Shown in pieces: positions 56,405 to 64,000 of a DNA stretch of 64,000 nt. Positions within the stretch are counted from its first letter, which is position 1. Each line of letters opens with the position of its first letter. The notes below the pieces were generated by a model. The model did no database searches, was not told the origin of the DNA, and saw only the letters and a list, made by a program, of their open reading frames with translations. The stretch is from Guadua angustifolia (Eukaryota; Streptophyta; Magnoliopsida; Poales; Poaceae), in NCBI GenBank assembly GCA_036346375.1, contig CM070512.1:40222466-40286465 (forward strand). Reading direction: 5' to 3'. A program made the translations under genes and the position numbers.

Positions 56405-58430
56405 TGTAACATCCCAAATTTTGGCTTTTCTTTATTTAATATTCATTTATGGCAATTTATGATTTTTGTGAATTTTTTGGATTTTATTGGATTTTCTGAA
56501 ATTTATTTGAATTATTTTGAATTAAAATATAATACCTTTGTTAAGAAATAATTATAAAAAGAAAAGTTCAAAATAAAGTTTTGTCAAAATATTTTATTTA
56601 AGTCCAGAATGTCTCAAAGTATTTTTGAGATTTTTCTGGGAATTTTTAGAGTATTTTTATTACTTTAAATAAATCAAATGAATTTCTTGGATTATTTTAA
56701 ATGGAAAAACCCCGGAAATTCCTGTGAATAGTAACGGGCCGAAGCCCATCACTGTGCGGACCGCCGGTGGAAACGGGAGGGTTAACGCCGATCGTCGGAT
56801 TATAATCCAACGGCCATTAAGGAGCCATGTCATTTACGAAACCCTAGAGTTTGTAGCCGTCAGATCTCGTCGCCCTACCAATAGTCCAGTCTCGATTCGA
56901 GTTGATCTTTATCCGACCGTCGGATGATGATCGTCGGTCGAGGCTCATCGTCTCCGAGATGGACTCGCGCCGCCGTCTCCGAGTCGAATTCCTTATTTAA
57001 GGGCCGATCATGTTTCCCAAGGTTCCCCACAAGTCGCCCAGAAGTTTCCTGCGGCGTTGTCGTGGAAGGTCATCTGAGCAACGAGGGAGCTCGCCAAATG
57101 CCAAGAGGATTGCGCTGCTGTTTTGCCGCCGTAGGGGACTTCTTCCGACGACTTGAGGCGGATCCAACTCGTAAACGCAGCACCAACCCGCTGGCGCCAC
57201 TTCTTCACCTCCGGAGATCATCAGAACGCCGGCGCGGGTCATCTTCCTTGGGTCCGGTACACTAGCGCCGCCGTGAAGCCATCGCCGAAACGTGCACTAC
57301 TGACCATCGGATCATCATCGAACGCATCAGAATTGGCCGCGTCGACTCGTGAACAGCACTCAGCTTGGGTAAGATTTCCATCGTTAGATCGAAATCGTGT
57401 GGTCAGGAATAAGCCGCGTCGGTTTTGGTCAACAGTAAATGCCTCGGGTAAGTATTGGACGTCGGATTTAAATTGGAGGGATAGGAATGCGCCACGCCAA
57501 TTAGGGCTACTGATGAAGGGTATCGAGAGTTGCTAATCGTTGATCGGATCGAGTGGTTAGGGTTGACCACGCCATGGGTTAATCGATAGCAGTTAGATTG
57601 GATTTGAGCGGTCTAGAGTATGCAACGTGTCGCTCAGACAAACCAGGTGCAGTAATTCCAATTTTTCTTTATAAAAATAATTCTATTAAATCTAGAAATT
57701 CAATTTAAATTATTTTCAAACTTCTAAATGCTATAACTTTTGCATACGAACTCCGATTGAGGTGATTCAAATTCCTAAAAATTTGTAAAATTGAGATCTA
57801 TTCAATGGTGATTTTTATTTGAATTTTTGAGTTCATTTGATCCTTGGTTTTGGTGTTTATTTGCTATTTCTTCTCGTTTCGCGTAGACGATAAATTGTGT
57901 GATGCAACCGGAGAAGATTCATCAACTCAAGATTGAAGTCCAGAGCATGGACAAGGGTTTTTCTAAGGCAAGTTGTGCTTTGATCATGTTGCACCCATAG
58001 CTAGATTAGTTGCTATTTTGTTTTAACTATATTGCATGTTATTTCAATCGTATAAATGATTTCAACTTAAATTTGGGATTAGCTAATGCACCCTTTGAAT
58101 TATACCCTACCTTGGCATTTGTATGCCATGATCTATTGTCACCCTAGGTTGGTTCACTATAGTTGGTTAATAATGAAATCAACATGGATGGTTAGATCGA
58201 GTTAGAATGGCTTAGCCATGCCACGTCATCACTTATACTTGAATCTTTGATAAATAATCTTGACTAATGGAATATGGAACAAGGTTATGAATTTGTGTGT
58301 CATGTGTGGTCACACGATGAGATTGAGTTGTGGTGGCAATAGATGTCACACAACGATATTGAATTGTTGATGGCACGTGGTGCTTGGTAATCAACTGGGG
58401 TGGTTATGATTTTAGATCGGAGCAAGTGGC
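56405..58430 (+). repeat. Partial gypsy LTR F (5' two thirds)
   Basis: Starts TGTAACATCCCAAATTTTGG and follows the minus-strand course of the B LTR: AT-rich head, GTCCAGAATGTCTCAAAGTA, GGGCCGAAGCCCA, TATTTAAG promoter-like site at 56994-57001, GC-rich leader, CGAACTCCGATTGAGGTGAT near 57750, then GGCAAGTTGTGCTTTGATCA near 57965. It diverges from B enough to be a different element. It ends before the palindromic cassette at a junction with Tat coding sequence. ORFs within it are not supported. Confidence 0.8.
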
Positions 58431-58439
58431 AAGGGCAGT

Positions 58440-59272
58440 ATGCTAGGGTGGGCCCGATGGGCAGAGGGTATGGTGGAGAAGCGGCTCAAGGAGCGCCACC
58501 CTGACGACGATCAAGACGAAGATCCTGCCCCGCTGGCTTTCCAGCAGGCGGACCACGCCGTGGCCTACATCCACGGTGGTTCGTCCACCTTTTCCTCCAA
58601 CGCCGCTTATAAGCGGTTGAAGAGGGAAGTGTGCACCACGGCGTCGGGCCCAGGGGTGGGTCGGATGCTGAAGTGGTCGGAGCAGACCCTCACTTTCAGT
58701 CAGGCCGACCACCCTGAGGGCGCCACCGGCCTGGGACATCTCCCGGTCGTGGTGTCGCCCACCATTCGGAACGTGCGGCTAGGGCGCATGCTGGTGGACG
58801 GAGGGAGTTCCATCAACCTCCTGTCCTCTTCGGCATTCTCGGGCTCCTGCATCCGTGGCGGTGATCTGGCTCGGCTTTGCCCATCTTTGGGGTAGCCCCA
58901 AAGGCTGGCTTAATGCCCCTGGGTCAGGTGTGCCTCCCCATCACCTTCAGGGAGGAAGACAACTACCGCACCGAGATGGTGGATTTTGAGGTTGCCGACT
59001 TCGACCTCCCCTACAATGCCTTACTCGGCCGACCGGCGTTGGCTGAGTTCATGGCGGCAACCCACTATGCTTACATGGTGGTGAAGATGCCAGGGCCCGG
59101 CGGCCCCATTGCGATCCGGGTGGATAAATCCGAGGCCTTGCGCTGCCACAAGTATGCGCTGGACATGGCCGGTGCCACCTGCGTCGGGCGCCCGACGCCA
59201 CTTCCTCGAGCCCTCAGGGCTGGACCCGCGCCTCACCTAGCTCTGCCGGTGAGGTCAAGGTGGTCGCCCTGA
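58440..59272 (+). pseudogene. Tat-lineage gypsy Gag end and protease
   Basis: The open frame from 58440 starts mid-protein after a breakpoint with LTR F. The first part holds VAYIHGGSSTFSSNAAYKRL and KWSEQTLTFSQADHPEG, a Tat-type Gag/Pol junction, then the protease with the Tat-style active site GRMLVDGGSSINLLSSSAF (DGGSS in place of DSGAS). After a shift near 58880 it continues as YNALLGRPALAEFMAATHYA and MVVKMPGPGGPIAIRVDK to 59272. GC content is much higher than in gypsy A or B. Confidence 0.87.
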
Positions 59273-60342
59273 GCGGGGCGAACCCCGAAAGACCGTCAAC
59301 ATTGGCGCTAACCTCAGCGCCAAATAGGAAGACACGCTCGTCACCTTCCTCCAGTCTAACTCCGACGTGTTTGCCTAGCAACCGTCCGACATGACTGGGG
59401 TCCCTAGGGAGGTGATCGAGAGCGATTAAGCAACGCCCACGAGGTGCATCCGGTCCGGCTGTGAAGGTCCGTCGGCGGGCGCCGAGCGATGGGATGCCAT
59501 TCGGGAGGAGGTAGAGAAGCTGCTGAGCGCAGGGATTGTTAGGGAAGTCTCTCATCCTGAGTGGCTTGCCAACCCCGTGCTCGTCAAGAAGTCCAACGGG
59601 AAATGGCGCATGTGTGTCGACTTCACCGACCTCAACAAGGCCTGCCCGAAGGATCCATACCCCGCATGAAGTCGACCTCATTGTTGACTCCACGCCGTAG
59701 AGTCGACTCATGTGCTTCTTGGATGCGTACTCCGGGTACCACCAGATCAGCATGGCGCTTGAAGATGAAGAGAAGACTTCTTTTGTAACCCCTACGGGTG
59801 TTTACTGTTATGTAAGAATGGCTTTTGGTTTAAAGAATGCCGATTCTACTTACCAACGTGCCATGCATATTACTTTCCGCCCCCAAATAGGGTGAAATCT
59901 TGAGGTCTACATTGATGATTTAGTAGTAAAGATCAAGAAAAGCGAAGAGCTGATCCAAGACCTGGAGGAAACCTTTGCTAACCTCCAGAAGAATTGCTTG
60001 AAGCTCAATCCTGAAAAATGCGTGTTCGGTGTGCCCTCCGGCAAGCTGCTGGGTTTCTTGGTGTCCAGCCGAGGTATTGAAGCCAATCCTGATAAGATAT
60101 CGGCCATCGAACACATGAAGCCACCAGCGCGACTCAAGCAAGTTCAGTGCATGGCCGGTCGCCTGGCCTCCCTGGGGCGATTCATTGCCCAGTTGGGGGA
60201 AAGAAGCTTGCCTCTGTTCAAGCTGTTGAAGAAGACCAACCATTTCGAGTGGACAGAGGAAGCCCAGAAGGCATTTGAAGATTTGAAGCAATACTGCCCT
60301 CTCCCCGGTCTTGGTCTCTCCTGGGTGAGCCGCTTACTCTGA
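59273..60342 (+). pseudogene. Tat-lineage reverse transcriptase
   Basis: Plus-strand pieces: WDAIREEVEKLLSAGIVREV and NPVLVKKSNGKWRMCVDFTD (59490-59640), stop and shift near 59668, then CFLDAYSGYHQISMALEDEE, FVTPTGVYCYVRMAFGLKNA, a stop at 59893, and the active site VYIDDLVVKIKKS (YIDD, 59910). Then LNPEKCVFGVPSGKLLGFLV and the RT/RNase H connection FEWTEEAQKAFEDLKQY. The catalytic motif is intact but the frame is not. Confidence 0.92.
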
Positions 60343-60906
60343 CATAGCTGCCACTCCCCGAGGTGGTGAGCGCCAGGTCTTTGATTCGGAGAGGGAATGT
60401 GTCGAAGGTTACCTACTACATCGGCAAGGTATTGCACGGGAAGTAAACCCGATACCCGCAAGCTTAGAAGATGTTGTACGCAGTCCTGGTGGTGTCCAGG
60501 AAGCTACGACATTATTTCCAAGGGCGGGAAATTACCGTGGTCATGGCCTACCCTCTGCGAGAGATCCTTCACAACCGTGAAGCAGAGGGTCGAATCGCTA
60601 AATGGTCAGTGGAGCTGGGGGAATTCAACCTCAAATTTGTACCTTGCACCGCCATCAAGAGTCAGAAGCTGGTGGAGTTCGTCACCGAGTGGACTCCCGC
60701 CACTCCTAAAGCCGAAGAAGTGCCCGCGCCTTCTCCCTGGACCTTATTCTTTGATGGCTCGTTCAGTCTGGAAGGCGCGGGGGCTGGGGTTGTCCTAGTC
60801 TCTCGACTGGCGACATCCTCCAAGATGTAGTCGCCTCGACTTCAAGGCCACGAACAACATAGCTGAATCTGAAGGCTCGCTGGCGGCTGCGCTATCGCTT
60901 TCGACG
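60343..60906 (+). pseudogene. Tat-lineage RNase H (typical plus additional domain)
   Basis: The frame 60471-60830 contains KLRHYFQGREITVVMAYPLR, GRIAKWSVELGEFNLKFVP, then PWTLFFDGSFSLEGAGAGVV. The first part is the end of the usual gypsy RNase H. The second, with FFDGS, is the start of the extra (archaeal-type) RNase H domain known for Tat elements. It is cut by a stop at 60828, and further coding (NNIAEYEAL-like) is degraded. Confidence 0.75.
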
Positions 60907-61481
60907 TTGGGCATTCGGCATCTCAAGTCAAGGGTGACTCCTGCTAGTCATCAATCAAGCGCTGAAGGAGTTTCAATGTTCCGACCCCACCATGGCTGCG
61001 TACTTGGCGGAGGTCCGAAGAATGGAATGTCGCTCAAGGGTAGGGTATATTCATATCCCCATGCGACAACCACCTTGCGGACGGGCTTCGCAGCGGCGTC
61101 CTCAAGGGCTTCCGTTCCGTGGGGTCTTGAAGAAAGGCTATCGCGACCGCCCATCACAACCACAGTCCTGTGGGGATGATGGTGTCATTGTCGCAGACCC
61201 GGTTGGTGGGGGACGGCAAGGCCGTTCTGACCTCGGCTCGGTGGGGAAGCGGTGCGGCGCCCGCCTTCGGGGAGGAAGGCAGCAGGTTCGCTTCCCCTGT
61301 GTCCGGGAGGAAAGGCGGTGATCTTGCCGATGCAGACACTGGGGAAAAGCTTGGCCCAAGAGAGTACCCAGCGAAAGCACCGAGTGGTCGCCACGCTTGG
61401 CCAGAAGATCGGTGGATGGATCCTATCCTAGCCTTCTGCGCAACCAAGTGATCCCCCGACGACGATGCCTCACCGAGAAGA
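60907..61481 (+). other. Degraded Tat pol between RNase H and integrase
   Basis: No continuous frame. Short matches (AAYLAEVRRMECR near 60992) suggest the RNase H C-terminus. The segment 61190-61380 is GC-rich and may be an internal insertion or decayed linker. Confidence 0.5.
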
Positions 61482-62637
61482 TTGCACGTAAGGCCAAGTG
61501 CTATACTCGTAGGTGGGGACCTATATCGCCAGAGCGTAAGCGGAGTTCTCTTCAAGTGCATCACTTTCGGGAAGAGGGAGCAATTGTTTTCTCGATATCC
61601 ACAGGAGGCGCAAAGGGAGCCATATGTCCGTCGAACGGCGGTTGGCAAAGCATTTCGCCAAGGATTTTATTGGCCCACTGCCCTCCAGGATGCTTGCGAG
61701 CTGGTGAGGACATGCGAGGCTTGTCAATTCTTCACCAAGCAAATCCACCGACCAGACCAAGCTCTGCAAACAATCCCGCTCTCCTAGCCGTTTGCGATGC
61801 AGAAATTTGGATATCCCGGGTCGTTCCGCTGGTTACGGGCTTCACCCACCTCTTCGCCACCGCTGACAAGTTCACGAAGTGGGTTGAAGCCGAGGCGCGC
61901 TGGCGCCATCATGGCACGCCGCCGTCAAGTTTATGCGCTGGATCTTTACCCGCTTTGGAGTCGCCAACCGCATCATCACCGGCTAACGGACTCCGTTCAC
62001 CAGTCGCGGCCTTCCAGAATTCGTGGACGAAATGGGCACCAAGGTATGTTTTGCTTTGATGGCCCATCCCATGAGTAATGGTCGGCCGAACGCGCTAACG
62101 CTAGTCGGTGTCAAGGGCCTCAAGACAAGGGCGTTTGATCGGCTCCACAAGCGGGGCGCGCGATGGACGGAGGAGCTCGGTTGCTGCGCACTGTCGCTTC
62201 CGCACCACACCCACCGCCACCGTGAGACTCCTTTCTTCCTGGTATATGGGGCGGAGGCTGTTCTCCCCTCCGAGTTGTCACTCGGGTCTCCGCGTGTCTC
62301 GGCGTTCAACGAAGAAGGCCAAGAAGACCTCCGGCGGGAAGAAGTCAACCTCCTAGAGGAAGTGCGTGATCGGGCCGCCCTTCGCACCGCCCGGTATCAG
62401 CAAAGCCTCAGGCGGTACCACGCCACCTGGGTCTCCGAGCGAACACTGGCGGTGGGCGACCTGGTCTTGCGCAGGATTCAGACGCATGCCGGGTTGCACA
62501 AACTGTCTCCCCGGTGGGAGGGCCCCTTCAAGGTGGTCTCAGTATCTCAACCCGGGGCGGTCCGGTTGGCCACTGAGGACGGTGAAGAACTGGCGAATTC
62601 CTACAACATAGAGTTGTTGCGGAAATTCTATCCTTGA
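61482..62637 (+). pseudogene. Tat-lineage integrase
   Basis: Zinc-binding domain AVGKAFRQGFYWPTALQDAC and CELVRTCEACQFFTKQIHRP (61640-61745), core pieces FTHLFATADKFTKWVEAE (61850) with a shift, then 62023-62637 with FFLVYGAEAVLPSELSLGSP and the C-terminal YHATWVSERTLAVGDLVLRR, WEGPFKVVSVSQPGAVRLAT, ending YNIELLRKFYP at a TGA. The second catalytic Asp and the catalytic Glu are not clearly readable in one frame. The C-terminal 200 residues are one open frame. Confidence 0.9.
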
Positions 62638-64000
62638 AAGAATTGTAAGTACCCAGCAGCTCGCCCTGGTCAGCCATGAAGTAAGTCTCTCCCATGGCTG
62701 GTCGGCGGCTACTAGCGGTTAGTAAAGTTATTGCCCAGAAGGCTTTTGCTTTTCTGTGATTATCCCCTTTTTGTGCCCTGAGTGGCGAATTTTTGCATGA
62801 ATGCCGCTGGCCCCATACGCTTGCTAATTCCGTGGTGATCCATGACGGCACTCGACGTCTGTGTCTAGCGAGCACGGGTAACTGGGGGGCGAGTTGGGCG
62901 CGGTGCTCAAACGCGGCTCGCACACCTCGGGTTGGCTCCCTGAAGCACCGTTGGTCTTCACCGCAAGCACCGTCGTTCTAACACCACTCCTGGGAGCCCG
63001 CTGCTTTGACGCACAGCACCGTAGTTTGATTTCCTGAAGGGTCACAGGGAATTAGAAACCAAATAGAGTGGACCAGGACATCCCATGCTGGGACTTAGAC
63101 TGTTTGGGCCTACCTTGCACGGGCCCTTCGAAGCATCTGCTTATCCTTCTGGTAGTTGTCTATGCACGCAGACAGCGCAAGCGCGCCTTATTCTTGTGAA
63201 AGGCTCCAAAGATCTCCGCTGGTCGCCCGGCCGTAAGGGTGGTCGCCCAAGACTCGAAGGGTGGTCGCCAGCGCTTGGGTTTGGTCGCCAGGCGCTCAAT
63301 GGGTCGCCCAATGCATATAAAGCAAGATAAGTGCTTGCGGTATTTTGGCCATTTCCTTACGTGCTTACACTAAGATGGGGCAAACTACGTGTGATTGTCG
63401 TGAGTGTCAAAAATCAACGGCCCCTCATGATAAAAGAAATGTACTAAGTGTTAACGTCATGCGGGCTGCTTAATCGGGTGTAAGTTAGGCACGGTACTCA
63501 AACATGGCTCGCTTGCCTCGGGTTGGCTCCCTGAAGCACCGCTGGTTGTCACCGTTGAGTACCGCCGGCCTAGATACACTTCCGAAAGCTTATTTCCTCG
63601 ACGCGTTATGCCGCAGCACGTTTCCAGGCGATCATCGGGGTCTAAGTTCCGGAAGGATTTGAACTAAGCGACAATCTCGCGCAAAAACCTGATGCTAAAT
63701 CTAAGCTACGTCTTACATTTCCCGTTGGACTTAGTGTCATTTCTACCTAAGTCCTGTACGACTTGCGTGATCTATACTTGTGTTCGCAAAGAATGCGAGA
63801 TAAGTGCCGGGCGGGACTCAGAACACCGCCTAGCTTCGGCCTTCTCAAGCATTCCAAATGGTTAAAAAATCGCCGCCTAACAATTCGATCCAGCGAACTC
63901 GATCATACAAAATAGATAAGCATATAGGTAGCATTGACCAAGAAATATCCATTTCATCAATCCTACCCAAGTGTTCATGCATGCGCATAAATCAACAAAA
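62638..64000 (+). other. 3' region of the Tat element with direct repeats
   Basis: No gene is supported. A direct repeat of about 75 bp (GCTCAAACGCGGCTCGC, CCTCGGGTTGGCTCCCTGAA) is at about 62895-62965 and again at 63490-63565. Between them is an array of five GGTCGCC motifs (63222-63310) ending in GCATATAAAG, a TATA-like site near 63315-63323. Either a post-pol region, as usual in Tat elements, or the start of its LTR; I find no clear TG terminus. The last 150 bp are AT-rich. Confidence 0.55.

Noticed and set aside
56924..57536. ORFs of 113 and 127 codons on +
   Set aside because: Inside LTR F, overlapping, and without counterpart in the B LTR.
54000..58430. LTR F as the missing half of the B 5' LTR, turned round by an inversion
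   Set aside because: The two pieces are complementary in extent, but F differs from the B 3' LTR much more than the B 5' LTR does, so F is better explained as a related but separate element.
1..64000. tRNA or rRNA genes, organellar insertions or a host protein-coding gene
   Set aside because: I found none. The only tRNA-related sequences are retroelement primer binding sites (38336-38348 and 53144-53155). A covariance-model and protein search would be needed to exclude small ones.

Overview
This 64 kb window is plant nuclear DNA that consists almost entirely of nested transposable elements. I see no convincing host gene, tRNA or rRNA gene, and no bacterial or organellar sequence. It is most likely a grass: it holds Maximus/SIRE-like Ty1-copia, Tekay/Del-like and Tat-like Ty3-gypsy elements with long LTRs starting TGTAACANCCC, and CACTA elements with TNP2-type transposases. 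That assignment is inferred from element style; I cannot name a species. Nearly every coding region carries stops or frameshifts. A run of exactly 100 N at 2714-2813 is an assembly gap of unknown true size.

Layout. (1) 1-2713: 3' end of a copia element on + (C1): last codons of pol, 3' noncoding region and the start of its LTR, cut by the gap. (2) Gypsy A on + is the oldest layer. It comprises a partial LTR (2814-5872) with a MITE sitting in a (TA)n tract, a leader, an orf0-type exon (6268-6386, continued at 40010-40484), a second orf0 exon (40796-41280), gag (41685 on) and protease/RT/RNase H to 44840. (3) Copia C2 on - (6387-40004) is inserted in orf0, with a CTAGC target duplication on both sides. 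Its 3' LTR is split by a gypsy solo LTR (D, 7524-10659). (4) CACTA1 (14191-35226, 21 kb, genes on -) is inserted in the C2 reverse transcriptase with a GAA duplication. It carries a broken TNP2 transposase, a Transposase_24/Ulp1-like second gene, an uncharacterised accessory gene, an acidic ORF and a large tandem repeat array. (5) Solo LTR E on - (18531-22631), from the same family as the LTR of A, sits in an intron of the CACTA1 second gene. (6) Gypsy B on - (44841-54230) interrupts A's pol. Its 3' LTR holds a copia solo LTR, and its 5' LTR is cut by an internally deleted CACTA2 (54231 to about 56225). (7) 56405-58430 is a partial gypsy LTR on + (F), fused to a 5'-truncated, GC-rich Tat-lineage gypsy element (58440-64000) with protease, RT, two RNase H regions and integrase.

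The intact flank duplications give a readable insertion order: A, then C2, then CACTA1 (and D), then E. The most interesting signals are the following. First, the pre-gag exons of A are joined to gag by phase-compatible GT-AG introns. Second, a palindromic cassette is conserved at the same place in five gypsy LTRs of at least three families. Third, CACTA1 carries palindromic subterminal arrays and a roughly 780-bp tandem amplification of what looks like a terminal exon. None of this proves a new system. The expression, structure and binding ideas are inferences from sequence.
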